From: Protea cynaroides
Lineage: Eukaryota > Streptophyta > Magnoliopsida > Proteales > Proteaceae
Assembly (NCBI GenBank): GCA_028583415.1
Contig: CM053275.1
Location: 5,501,040-5,565,039 of the forward strand
Length of the DNA: 64,000 bases
Reading direction: 5' to 3'
In this document: positions 13,101 through 23,314 of the stretch, in pieces
Layout of the letters: each line of letters opens with the position of its first letter
Numbering within the stretch: position 1 is the first letter of the stretch
Notes under the pieces: generated by a model
Databases searched by the model: none
The model's input: only the letters and a program-made list of their open reading frames with translations
Told to the model about the DNA's origin: nothing
Made by a program: the position numbers and the translations under genes

Positions 13101-13594
13101 GATATGCATGAAAACTGCCAACCAATAGGTAGTCGACATGTGGCAAATGAGGCCACGTAAGAGTTCGAAGATTAGGTCAAGGCTATAAAGGATAATTAAT
13201 CACTCTTAAATTTCCCTGCTCATATTATTGTTGCTCGAATTCTTGACTTAAGTATCAGAGCGGAATCCTCTCGGACCCTGATCTGACACTCTCTCTTGCT
13301 CGGTTCTAGGTTTCCAGTGAATGCAAGGTTCCCTCCAGCGTGATGATTTAGATTTCAACAACATTAATAGATATTATTATTGCAACTTGCCATTCCATTT
13401 GTAGTGAAGCATAATGACATCATATAGAGGGGTTACAGTGTCTCATTCATCAAATGATAAGAGGGTATATAGCATTTATCCATGACCCACCTTCCCCCCA
13501 CCCCACCCCCACCCTTACCCTTATATCTTTAGTAATGACTATATACTTTTCAATTTTCTAATTAAATAATCCAATCCACCACCCTTCAAACCTT
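10149..13594. other. Long intergenic spacer upstream of the first glutaredoxin
   Basis: This is AT-rich DNA with no supported gene. It contains GGAGAGGATTTGAATC near 10384, a terminus word of the MULE-like family at 17.9 kb, an A run near 11391-11408, a short GA run near 11829, and a segment near 12603-12665 with distant SINE-like wording. A 150-codon open frame at 11875-12327 shows no family features and has phenylalanine-rich composition expected from T-rich DNA. Confidence 0.5.
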
Positions 13595-13602
13595 TATAAA
13601 TA
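13595..13602 (+). promoter_or_regulatory. TATA box of the first glutaredoxin gene
   Basis: TATAAATA lies 172 bases before the start codon, with CCAAT at 13571-13575. Transcription would begin near 13625-13635, giving a leader of roughly 140 bases. Confidence 0.65.
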
Positions 13603-13668
13603 GACCCTCTCAGCAACTCTTCACTCCCAAGTCCGAAGCTCATATTCATAGCTTCAAGTGACAAGTGT

Positions 13669-13758
13669 ATGCAAAACCCATCATCAGTCAATACTCATAT
13701 TTTCTCTATCTTTTCAGATCTCTGCAAGTACATTTCCAGTGTGTTTTTCTCTCTCTAG
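13669..13758 (+). other. Possible upstream ORF in the glutaredoxin-1 leader (29 codons)
   Basis: An ATG at 13669 opens a 29-codon frame ending at TAG 13756-13758, 15 bases before the main ATG and in the same frame. If transcription starts about 30 bases after the TATA box, this uORF lies wholly in the leader and could dampen translation. The peptide begins MQNPSSVNTH; I recognise no family. Confidence 0.35.
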
Positions 13759-13773
13759 AAAGCCTTGAAAAGG

Positions 13774-14082
13774 ATGGATAGGGTGTCAAGATTGGCTTCA
13801 CAGAAGGCAGTGGTAATCTTCAGCAAGAGCTCTTGCTGCATGTCTCATGCCATCAAGAGATTGTTCTATGAGCTTGGGGTGAGCCCTGCAATTCATGAGC
13901 TTGATGAGGACTCCAGGGGGAGAGAGATGGAGTGGGCCCTCATGAGGGTTGGGTGTAACCCTTCTGTACCTGCTGTGTTCATAGGAGGTAAACTGGTGGG
14001 TTCAGCCAATGAGGTCATGACCCTCCATCTCAATGGCTCACTAACAAGAATGCTCAAAGATGCAGGTGCTATATGGCTTTAG
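13774..14082 (+). CDS. CC-type glutaredoxin 1 (ROXY class, CCMS active site)
   Basis: The 102-residue protein fills one exon, typical of land-plant CC-type glutaredoxins. Visible features are FSKSSCCMS (active site at residues 21-24), the cis-proline segment SVPAVFIGGK, the GSANEVM loop, LTRML at 90-94 and the C-terminal AIWL at 99-102. ROXY proteins act mainly in the nucleus as partners of TGA bZIP factors, and the ALWL-type tail recruits TOPLESS co-repressors; here that is inferred. Serine replaces the second active-site cysteine, leaving a Cys-Cys-Met-Ser centre. The start is the ATG at 13774: the frame runs open to a TTG at 13765, but ATG begins the usual MDRV N-terminus. It is the first of three same-strand paralogues. 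Confidence 0.93.
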   Translation: MDRVSRLASQKAVVIFSKSSCCMSHAIKRLFYELGVSPAIHELDEDSRGREMEWALMRVGCNPSVPAVFIGGKLVGSANEVMTLHLNGSLTRMLKDAGAIWL

Positions 14083-14859
14083 TGATACTCAATTCAGATC
14101 TTATATATACTGAATCAACTCGTGAGCTCTTTTATATTAATAGCTCATCTCCTGTCTCCACCTCTTTGTTCCCCTTACATAACTGTACTCTTATGAGGAA
14201 AAGCACCATACGGAAATAACTAGAATATATTAATGGCTATATTTCTTGAGTTAATATAGTTGCAGATTTTTCTTCTTATATTAATGGTTTCCCATGTCTT
14301 TATTTATTTATTTATTATTTTAATCAGTACCATAAAATTTGACATGTGATCTATCCATATAACTCGAATCTGCATCAATCCAATGAGTAGAATGGCTAAA
14401 TCATCACTCCATATAACAGATGAGACTGTTCATGCAACATGGGTGGTATAAATTTTTTCCTATTTTAAGTAAGAAAATAAAGAATATTTGATTAATTACT
14501 AAAATTGGAATAATGTTCTCATGAGGAGATGTTCCATGTTATGCCTTTTTCTGATTCTTTTGGATAGCCATGGATTAGATGGAGACAAAGAAAAGCCTTA
14601 ACGCTAAAGAAATGTTTTTATGAAATGAAGATATACCAAAGGTGCATGTTTTAAGTGTTTATATTAGATTTCTTGTACCGCATGCTATGGAAAATTAGGT
14701 TCGGATCATCTCCGGTCGTTGGAAGGACTCCAACCGCGAGTGAACTTTAATTGTTGAATCACAGCTGGAGGGACTATGAACCCATTTTTTGTCACCCATG
14801 ATGAAGAAGAATATCTTCACCTTTGGCATTGATGGAAATAAATTAGGATCCAAGAGTAA
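14083..14859. other. 3' region and spacer after glutaredoxin 1
   Basis: No gene is seen here. The first 200 bases are AT-rich and probably hold the 3' untranslated region; no exact polyadenylation site could be chosen. Confidence 0.45.
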
Positions 14860-14884
14860 GGGGGGGGGGGGGGGGGGGGGGGGG
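14860..14884 (+). repeat. Homopolymer of 25 guanines
   Basis: An uninterrupted G run lies between AAGAGTAA and TCTTATAC. It could form a G-quadruplex. Its true length is uncertain because homopolymers are error-prone in sequencing. Confidence 0.9.
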
Positions 14885-15290
14885 TCTTATACTCTTACCT
14901 CATCAATCTAAGATCCACCTCCATTTCTCACATAAGTCCATAGTCTATAGGCAGGAACTGTGGATTGGCAATGCATTAGTGTAAGAATAATGCTCCATAA
15001 AGCACATTAATTAACATTTTTTGTATGGAGGACAAAAGTGTAGGCTTTTTCTTTTCTTTTCCAAAAGACAAAATATATAAAGATTAATTGATCTTTTCTC
15101 ACTGTAGTATGACAAAGAATTGATGCATGGATCCAGATACATATGTATGGCATATGCAAGCTATATCGGCTTAAGGGCATAACAGTTGCAACTGTAGTTT
15201 ACTGGTCCCCACATGTTTTTGAGTCTGAATGAGTTCAATGAAAATGAGCAACAGATTTTTCTGATTGATATGTATTTGTCATCTCGATAA

Positions 15291-15458
15291 AGGGCGTTTC
15301 AGTGTACTAGACTTTCATTATTACAGAGTCTGGGGAGCGATAGGTAGAACGTAGACAATCTTACACCAGTAATCCAAAGAGACTGTTTCTGCGATTCAAA
15401 TCCATGACCATCAAATTGCAATATGACAACCTAACCGTCATAATAAGGTTCACCCTCG
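15291..15458 (-). mobile_element. Au-type SINE on the minus strand
   Basis: The reverse complement reads GTTGTCATATTGCAA, GGTCATGGATTTGAATC, then CTCCCCAGACTCTG and AAGTCTAGTACACTG, the order of parts seen in the copy at 577-759. Flanking direct repeats of 17 bases, ATTTGTCATCTCGATAA (15274-15290) and ATTTGCCATCTTGATAA (15459-15475), differ at two positions and mark the insertion. Confidence 0.85.
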
Positions 15459-15805
15459 ATTTGCCATCTTGATAATTAAACACAAATACACACATGCAAC
15501 AAGCTGAAGTCTGGCTTACAATACCTCAAGAATTTTTTTATTTTAGGAAAAAATGGCCTTTCATATATGGAGGATCTCTCACTGTTTCAGAACTTGGTTG
15601 AGTCTCAAATGGTTGAGCAACTTGAGATCAATCAGGCTTTTCATTTGATTCTCACTGTGAATTAATTCAGTTTGCAGTCTTATGATTCATTACTAGAACC
15701 AACAATTTATTCATCTATTTCCTTTCGCTGGGTTTTTGTAGTTCCATGTTTTTGTATTAAGGTCTTTTCAACGTCAGATTTGCATATATCCTCAAACGTA
15801 ATATT

Positions 15806-16266
15806 TAAAGGTGTCAAAGTTGGGTCCAAGTCGATTGACTGGATCAAGCCGCAACGATTTAACCCGAGATTGAACCGGACCAAAATGTTATTGGTCATGT
15901 TTTGGGTTTAGGTTGACATATTTTATTAGTCCCGGTCCGGTTTAGACTAGTCCGAAAAGAGCCCAAAAAATTAGAACGATGAGCTTGAACCCAATAATGG
16001 TTAGGACGAGACCAATTTATACCAAATATTAAAACCCTAGCTTCACTACTTCAACCTCAATGGGTTTCCTACTGGACTTTTAACTAGATCTGGACCAAAC
16101 CAGCAGATTCCAGCCCGATAAGAAACCAAAACCAGACCAGACGGGTTGTTACCTTTCACAGTTCAGCCTGAACCTCTTATTGGGCATGTTTTGGGCTGAC
16201 TCCATAAAACTCGACACTGACTTGGCCCAAACGAAACTGACCCAAACCAGCCCATTGACACCCTTA
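15806..16266. mobile_element. hAT-like element, GGGTGTCAA family, copy B
   Basis: It begins TAAAGGTGTCAAAG and ends CATTGACACCCTTA. The interior carries the same degenerate words as copies A and C (GAACCGGACCAAAA, GGACTTTTAACT, GGGCATGTTTTGGGC). Flanks share AATAT but no exact 8-base repeat, so the ends may be a few bases off. Confidence 0.65.
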
Positions 16267-17857
16267 AAATATCCAAACTGGCCTCCCTGTATATTCATGT
16301 TTACATGTTGTAAATACCCTTGTTCCATTGAGATGGATCCTTTTCCTTTAGCATTAACATATGGTTAATGTGTCGAAATGGCACTACTTTGGCATTCTCT
16401 GTAACAAATTAAACTTATTTATAACTGGGGGATCTATCAAAAGAACTCCAGTTCTTATTTAGCATTTTTTTGAAAACCTAAACCCAGCCCAAGGTTTCCA
16501 TATCCTCAGTTTGGACTTTGGAATTTGGACTAACTCAACCTCAAGCTGAAAACTCCCAGCCCAGAATGTCTAGGCTCAGTTCAGCCTGGCCCGGCCTTAT
16601 ACTACCCATTCTAAAATAATTAAATCTACTGATAGTTAAAGAAAGATGCAGGGGAGATTTGAGTCTTAGCCTGCAAATGGCAGACCAAAGATGTGATCCA
16701 GCGGCTAGAGTTCATGCGAATACATCAGTATACCCGCTGAATGAACTTCAGCCGCTAGATCACGATGGGAGGGACTGGTCCGACTGGACAACAGGAGACG
16801 ATATCTTTCCAACCAAAGACTTCTTCATCATAACATCCAAACCAAACATCTTGATTGTAAACCACAATGGGCTGAAACCCATGCCGAAATCTTAACCCAT
16901 AAGGTTCATCCTTGTGCCATGATTTTTCAACCCTACTGAGCCCAAACCCAGGAAAAAAAACCTGGCAGGCCAACTATGGTTTGGGTTTTTCAGGCCCATG
17001 TCCTAATTTCGTCAAAATCCATTCTATCCAGCCCATCTAACAGACCCAAACCTGGCTTGTTTAACGGACGGGTGGTTGTCAATTGGAATATGGCATTATC
17101 AAAAGGACTGGGCTCAGTTTAGAGGACTTAGATCCTCTCCAGCTCTCTTGCCATCCAGCCGAGCAATCACTCTGCGCGTATACCCATACATTAATTGGAT
17201 ATTTCACCCTAAGGTTGCTATTCAAGTCATGGTTTGGTTGAATTCATCGCCGGAGACAAATCCTATTAAACCTGATTATATGCATAATAAGTTGAACCGA
17301 TTTAGGCCGAGTCTAGCTGATTTCGATCTATTCTCGGATGATTCAACTATGAATAGAAGGAGACCGACCTCGTACCTAGCTCCAAGCTTAAAGTGTTGTG
17401 TCTAGATTCCGCGCCGAGGTCCTTTGATGCTGAGTAGACCTGGAAACGACATGCTTAAATAAAAAATCTATCGAACAAAAAAAGGGGGTTGGATGGCCAA
17501 CTAAATTCATAGGTGATATGGGGTAAGAGAGGGTTTTCGTGTCCTAGGTGTCAAAACTAAAATGGTGAAATAGTCAAAAGTAATAAATGTGAAGTGAGAG
17601 AACCTTGTTTTTTGTGTCTATTTATAGGGAATTGTGCTCAGTGGGTCTTGCATGTCTTTGGAGTACAATGTGGTTTTTTTAGAGGATGTTTTTACCCTTG
17701 ACTTAAGGTAACAATAAAGGAAGTGCCTTGTAGCGATATTCAAGTAAAATAACGATTTTACCCCTTGATTTTGTGGTTGCTTTTATGACGTCCAGATGTC
17801 ACCATCTCGTAGGCTGTCAGATATTTGTTCCCAACACGAAGGGTACAAAGTTCAAAG
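16267..17857. other. Spacer with degraded CCCAAACC / GGCCCA repeat remnants
   Basis: No supported gene. Words such as AACCCAGCCCAAGG, CAGCCTGGCCCGGCC and CAGACCCAAACCTGG near 16480-17060 look like a decayed relative of the GGGTGTCAA elements. Neither strand shows a conserved protein. Confidence 0.45.
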
Positions 17858-17868
17858 ACCAATACAAA

Positions 17869-18077
17869 GGATCCACATCCTCTCCTCCCAGAGGTTCGGG
17901 AGGAGAGGCGGCACCCCCGTTAGATGGCTAACACCTAGGGCTTGGGTGAGTCCGAACCGATACCCCCTTGTCGGCTTGGCTTTTTGGTTTGGATTCACCC
18001 GAGCCCTAGGTGTCGGTCATCTAACAGGGGTGATGCCCCTCTTCGATCCCGAACCTCTGGAAGGAGAGGATTTGAAT
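17869..18077. mobile_element. MULE-like inverted-repeat MITE, about 209 bp
   Basis: Two arms of about 85 bases are reverse complements over most of their length. The left has CATCCTCTCC, CAGAGGTTCGGGA, GTTAGATGG and ACACCTAGGGCT; the right returns AGCCCTAGGTGT, CATCTAAC, TCCCGAACCTCTGG and GGAGAGGAT. Flanking 11-base repeats ACCAATACAAA (17858-17868) and ACCAGTACAAA (18078-18088) differ at one base. Near-complete palindromy with 9-11 base duplications suits Mutator-like MITEs. The folded transcript would be one long hairpin. Open frames inside it are by-products of GC-rich arms. Confidence 0.75.
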
Positions 18078-18088
18078 ACCAGTACAAA

Positions 18089-18671
18089 CAGAGGTGTCAA
18101 TGGGCCGGGTTGGGCCGAGTTTTAAAAACCCTTACCCAACCCTAGGTCCCTTAACTCAACACAGGCCCAATCCACATGGAGAATCAGAGACCTGTGAAAG
18201 CTATTCCTTTTGTAGATTGCAATCTTTGTTGATAGAGAATTTGGAGATGAAAGAAACGAACCGTTAATTGAGAATCTTACAACTTTTCTTATATTCTCTT
18301 ACTTTGTACTGGGTTGTTGTATTCGATCTTCTCCAGTGGACCAGTATCTAATCTAATCAAAAGCAACAATACCACCATCTTAAAAATAAAACAAAACAAA
18401 TGGCTGTGATTCTGCACACGTGTGATAGGCATCTATCTCTCTTTCCAATCATATATTCCCTCGCCGAATATCCCTCCAATCAATTGCCATCTTTTGGGAT
18501 GATTAAAACCCCTAAAAGAAGATGATTGGTCCATGATTAAAGAGTAAAAGATAATAATGTCTATGGATCTGATGGTCATCACAATCAACCTCATCCGAAC
18601 TGAATCTTTCTTTTCTACTCACCCACAAAAAACTGAATCTTTCTTTCTTATGTGGGACCCACAGAATCTGT
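18089..18671. other. Spacer between two transposons
   Basis: It opens with AGAGGTGTCAATGGGCCGGG, which looks like the truncated end of another GGGTGTCAA element. The remainder holds no gene or other recognised feature. Confidence 0.4.
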
Positions 18672-18679
18672 ACTTGTAG

Positions 18680-19322
18680 TAAGGGTGTCAAAAATGGGCC
18701 CGGCCCGGTAGCACGGACCAAGTTGATCCGATCTAACCCGAATCCAGCCCGGATCCAACCTTAATAGACAGGTTTCGGTCTCAGCTTGTAGAGCCAGACA
18801 TCATTTCATCCCAGATCGAAATCAGACCAGACTGGCCCGTTAAGAAGCTCGAACTAGTCCGAACCAATAATACTCAACCCGAACACCGGTAAAGTCCATC
18901 TGGGCCCAGTTTTTTAATTTTAATGGTTTTAAATTTTGATGGATTATATTACACTGTTATAGTTCATTTCTTGATCCGAAAGATTATGTGAATTTATAGT
19001 TGAAAAGAATATATCAATTGTTACAATTTACTGAATTATATACATATAGAAGGAATGATGTTAATTTCATAGATAGAAATAATAAAATAAGTTATATATC
19101 TTATATATAAAATAGGCCCAATAAGCTTGATAAGCCCAGTGCGACCGAACCAGCTCGAAATCAGCTCAGCCAGATAACAAACCGACATCGGACCAACCCA
19201 TTAGTTATTGTGTCTAGCACAGCCCAACTCAGCCCGAACTCTTAATGGACATGTTTAGGACTGGACTTACAAAACCCGACACCGGTTCAGCCTGGACCGA
19301 AACCGGCCCATTGACACCCTTA
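18680..19322. mobile_element. hAT-like element, GGGTGTCAA family, copy C (perfect 8-bp target duplication)
   Basis: Ends are TAAGGGTGTCAA and TTGACACCCTTA, a 12-base inverted repeat with one mismatch. The 8-base repeat ACTTGTAG is exact at 18672-18679 and 19323-19330, the length hAT transposases make. The interior has degenerate GGCCCG / ACCGGTTCAG words and an AT-rich core. No transposase is encoded, so mobility would depend on a trans-acting enzyme. Confidence 0.85.
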
Positions 19323-19393
19323 ACTTGTAGGACCCTTCATATGTTAGCAAGGATTCCAGTCAATCCGAAAGGGTATGGATTCAGATTTTAAGA

Positions 19394-19602
19394 CTATGTT
19401 TGGTATGCATTCTTATAAATACATTCTTAGAATGAAGAATTTATTCTGAAAGTAGGATGGGAATGGGAAAAAGAGTGCACCAAAAAGGGTTACATTTTCC
19501 CAACGTATTCCATGTTTCAAGAAAGAGAATACATACCAAACACTGTTTTTGTCACCACAGAATGTGTTCTTGACCTAAAATACATACCAAACACAGCACT
19601 AG
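19394..19602. mobile_element. MITE of the TTTGGTATGCATTCT family
   Basis: The left end is CTATGTTTGGTATGCATTCT and the right end AAATACATACCAAACACAG, giving imperfect terminal inverted repeats. Flanks are ATTTTAAGA (19385-19393) and ATTTTATGA (19603-19611), a 9-base duplication with one mismatch. It ends about 270 bases before the TATA box of glutaredoxin 2. Related wording occurs at 0.85-1.56 and 26.9-27.15 kb. Confidence 0.65.
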
Positions 19603-19868
19603 ATTTTATGATGGATACTCCATCAAACTCTTGAACCAATCTCCTGGAACAGCTAGGTACCATAAATTCCAATCCAATGGTTCCTGAGCAGGGCTTATTG
19701 GCCACCCAATCCGGAGAAATCAAAAACACCGAAAAGGTATATTTTTGCAACTTGGGCTGTAAAGTATTATAAGAATTTGGGTGGGCATCCATGAAAGTAC
19801 ATTCTCTCTTTTTGAAAAGTCTTTGGCTGAAGGAAAAGAAGAAGATGGTCAAGTAGTCAGTCTACACT

Positions 19869-19876
19869 TATAAATT
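19869..19876 (+). promoter_or_regulatory. TATA box of the second glutaredoxin gene
   Basis: TATAAATT lies about 150 bases before the start codon. The leader of about 120 bases contains no upstream ATG, unlike that of glutaredoxin 1. Confidence 0.6.
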
Positions 19877-20017
19877 GAGCTCTGATCTCCAGCTTCTTCT
19901 CAACTCAAGAACTTCTCTACCATTGGAGCTCAGTTCAGATCCAATTGGTTTGCAGAAGAAATTCTCTGCTCACAAAAGCTGTAAGAGACATTGATAAATA
20001 ATCAAAGTTTCTTACTG

Positions 20018-20326
20018 ATGGAGAAGGTGACAAGATTGATCTCAGAGAAAGGAGTTGTGATGTTCAGTAAGAGTTCATGTTGCATGTGTTATGCAGTCAA
20101 GATTCTATTCCATGAAATTGGGGTGAACCCTATGGTTCATGAGCTTGACCAAGATCCTGAAGGAAGAGAAATGGAGAGAGCACTCATGAGGATGGGTTGC
20201 AGCACACCTGTACCAGTTGTCTTCATTGGTGGTAAGTATGTGGGGTCCACAAATGAAGTTATGACACTCCATCTTGGTGGCTCTCTTCTTCCATTGATCA
20301 AACCATATCAAGCTGTGTCTTCCTAA
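20018..20326 (+). CDS. CC-type glutaredoxin 2 (ROXY class, CCMC active site, no ALWL tail)
   Basis: A single-exon gene of 102 residues starting MEKVTRL. It has FSKSSCCMC (active site 21-24), the cis-proline segment PVPVVFIGGK, the GSTNEVM loop and LLPLI at 90-94. It ends KPYQAVSS, so it lacks the AIWL tail of its two neighbours. From memory, a KPYQ ending is typical of the Arabidopsis GRXS3/4/5/7/8 group, which suggests a different clade and loss or absence of TOPLESS recruitment. The ATG at 20018 is the start; the frame continues upstream only to a TTG at 19991. Expected role: TGA-factor partner in transcription control, by family analogy. Confidence 0.93.
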   Translation: MEKVTRLISEKGVVMFSKSSCCMCYAVKILFHEIGVNPMVHELDQDPEGREMERALMRMGCSTPVPVVFIGGKYVGSTNEVMTLHLGGSLLPLIKPYQAVSS

Positions 20327-21512
20327 GTATTTTATCCATGAAACCCTTTATTGTAATAAGTAGTTCTTCTTCCATAGCTCTTTATACTAGCTTGCTAGCT
20401 ATGCATGTATCCTTCTCTTTCTCTTATGAGATGGATTTCTGTAGGTTATAATTTTGTCTCCCTAAGTTGAACACAATATAAACAAGTATAGTCCAATAAA
20501 TGTGGTCTTTTTCCATGGATGTTTAGTTATATGGCCTTGTTTGTTATTTTTTCCACATTCAGTTAACTGTGTGGGAATGCTTTTCCACACCCTTTCATAT
20601 TCTATCCAGAAGGGCCCTTATTGTCATTCTCTCTTTTCTCTAACCGTGTGCGTTTTCTTTTGACGAAATCGTCTTTTGCATCCTGATTGGTATGGCGTAT
20701 ATGGGATGTTTCCCCACACTTGCAGCGTAGATATAAATAATATACCATGCAAAATTGAAGAGATTAATACTAATAATAATCAGCTCTAAAGGGTAAAACC
20801 AAAATCGATTACAAATTAATTGGATAAAATTCGGTTGACGATGGTGCTCCTCCGAGCTCTTGATTTCTTTGGCCAAGATGATGGAGGCTACTTCGGAGGT
20901 TTTAAAGAAACATGGGATCTTTGAAGCCAAAGAAAATGTATATAAATGTTGGACTAGAAATGGTCGTGGAGCCTTATTCATATTAGGCAAACACATGCAC
21001 CTTTGGTTTGGACATATCTTCAGTTTCAACTCTCAATAGAGGAATCAAGGAAGAGTCTCAAAGACGTTTCATAGATTAATTAAATTATTTTATAAATCGG
21101 GTTTATCTGGTTTTTAATCAGTTTGGAACTATACTGACCCCACAACAGCATTGACTTGGTTATTCCGGGAAAGAAAGAACACCTAACATTCCGTGTGAGT
21201 GGTCCAAAGCTTTAAGATTTGATTTCTTCGTGTCTTTTTTAGTCTTTCTTCCTTGTTTGCAAACGGTTGAAGTGATCCCATCTATGGTGGTTATTTTAGC
21301 TTGCTTAAGATTTCAATTCGAGAATGATTGTTTGCTTTTTAGGTTCTGATTTCTGTTTTAGACGTGTAGAATGGGAATCCATGGTTCTGAAGTAGCAGTT
21401 AGTCTTTTTCTTTTCCCTTTTTCTTTCTAAGAGGTTTCGAGAAAGTAGTCGATTTTTTTCTTTTAAACAGACATGGCAAAGCTAGTCCAGAAGTTAGGGA
21501 GAATAGTTCACC
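20327..21512. other. Spacer after glutaredoxin 2
   Basis: The first 150 bases probably contain the 3' untranslated region. A 129-codon frame on the minus strand (20640-21029) shows no motif and is not accepted as a gene. Nothing else was recognised. Confidence 0.5.
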
Positions 21513-21637
21513 TGCATGTACATGTATCCTCCTTGGTATTTCATCACCGTTCATATCCACTAGATCCCACACTCTAGAGGTGGGTCTCATACTACATAGA
21601 TGGTGATGGGATCCTATAGAAAATACATGTACATGCA
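21513..21637. mobile_element. Short palindromic MITE, copy 2
   Basis: Ends TGCATGTACATGTA and TACATGTACATGCA are perfect inverted repeats, with inner pairs TTTCATCACC and GGTGATGGGATCC. It shares ends and inner pairing with the 105-base copy at 3676-3780. The central 40 bases also form a weak hairpin (ACTCTAGAGGTGGG). Confidence 0.65.
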
Positions 21638-21724
21638 GATGATCCCAACTCGAAGTAACGAACATTCCGTTGCTTTTCACTTTTGTTATGGCTTTTAGGA
21701 TTGAGATTCTTTCCCCATTTTGTG

Positions 21725-21945
21725 TGGTTGCTCCTACAGTGTGGGTTCTTTACAATTTCTAGATTCCTTTGGTGGCTCCTTCTATAGTGTGGGTTCTTTA
21801 CAATTTCTAGATTCCTTTCTTTTTAGTACTTTGTTTATTTCACTGTTTTGGAAAACCTACAGAGCAAGGGTATTTAGAATATCTAGTTGATTAATTTCTG
21901 ATTTCTGATTTCTGATTTCTGAAAAGAATACTTTGCTCTTTACCA
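21725..21945. repeat. Short tandem duplications
   Basis: A block AGTGTGGGTTCTTTACAATT followed by TCTAGATTCCTTT occurs twice, at about 21739 and 21787. Further on, about 21895-21921 holds three to four copies of TGATTTC. Confidence 0.75.
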
Positions 21946-23314
21946 AAAAAAGAAAAAAAAAAAGAAAGAAAGAAAAAAAGAATACTTTGCTCATGATCTA
22001 TAGTTTGGTTTGTAGAGACACAGCCTCTATCCTTCATCTACTAATTTGTACGCAAGAAAGGTTAAGCATGATCATCGAACATGTTTTTAGCCCTTTTGAT
22101 TGGATTCTTTAAACGTATGATTTTATAAGTGGATAATGGAGGAATACATTTTGCCACAAGAGAAAAAAATACTAAAAAGAAATAAGCATACGAGAGGAAA
22201 ATGACAAAAAAAAAAAAGAAAAAGAAAATTGTTGGGATCTGGCCGGAATCCGACAAGAAAATTGTTGGAATGCGGTAAGTTCACCGGTCGATTTTCGGCT
22301 AGATAGTTGTTCCAACCGTCCAACATTGGTGGAAGATAATCCGATTTGATGATACTTGAGGATGAAAGGATTAACCATATAACAAGAAAAACAATGGGTA
22401 AAATTGGGTTTTTTTTTTTTTTTTTCTATTGTGGTTAATTTTATCCTGATCCGAACATAATTTATGAAACATTAAGTACTTTTGATGCAGTTTCTTAAAA
22501 CGTAAGTACCTTAAGTGTAATTTACCTTAAAAACATTTGGAAATTGAGACTAGAGGTATACGTCCTAAACAGAAACAAATTAAAGGTATGAGTGGTCACT
22601 GTTTCAATTTCAACTGATGATTCTCTCTTATCCTAACTCCTGAATGTGAGTATCTTAGTTTTTAACTTCACAGGCCAGGAGCTGGGCCCTGGGACACTTA
22701 GCCAAGCACCTCAGGATAATTAAGAGTATCAAGGGTCTAATCCAATTGATTAATTTTTATTTTTTCCTTTGTGCAAAACACTACCTGCTGATCAACTTTT
22801 TGTCTAAAACCGCATATTTTCTATGTATAAAACCCTTTTCTAAGTCGCCAAGAAAAGCTCCAAACTTCCAGTAGAGCTGTAAAGAATAAAGCAAGCATGA
22901 ATATATGGTTATTATGCTTTTCTAATGGTTGGATATATAAGGAATAATTTAAATTGGTTATTTATTCAATTTTGAATAATTCAATCATATATCTTCCAAT
23001 GTATTGCTACTATCAATGGATTCTTATCGTTCGTTTATTTATTTAAAGGTAAATAATATTATCTCAATAATTTAATATTTATTTCAAAAGTTACAAGACA
23101 TGTATTTGTTGCCACGTAGGCAAATGATGCATCCATTCTGACTGTTCAATAGTGAGAACATGGTCTAGATTAGTCATATATTGAATTTCATACTCTAATT
23201 AAATCAATTGAATACCCTTTTTGTATTGATTGGCATGTCTATTCATTTGCATCATTACTTTAAACATTATCATGCACTTTGCTTGCCATGTGGCAAATAT
23301 TTTGGCCGTCCAAG
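21946..23314. other. AT-rich spacer, nothing recognised
   Basis: A T run near 22410 and several A-rich tracts are present. Open frames on the minus strand near 22062-22378 are phenylalanine-rich products of A/T runs and show no domain. Confidence 0.5.

Noticed and set aside
13765..13773. Upstream extension of glutaredoxin 1 to position 13765
   Set aside because: The codon there is TTG; the ATG at 13774 begins the family's usual MDR N-terminus.
17796..18125. 109-codon plus-strand frame with Pro/Arg-rich peptide
   Set aside because: It runs through both arms of the inverted-repeat MITE; GC-rich arms lack stop codons.
19991..20017. Upstream extension of glutaredoxin 2 to position 19991
   Set aside because: It also starts with TTG and adds residues not seen in the family; the ATG at 20018 fits.
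20640..21029. 129-codon minus-strand frame after glutaredoxin 2
   Set aside because: No conserved motif and low-complexity flanks; likely chance.
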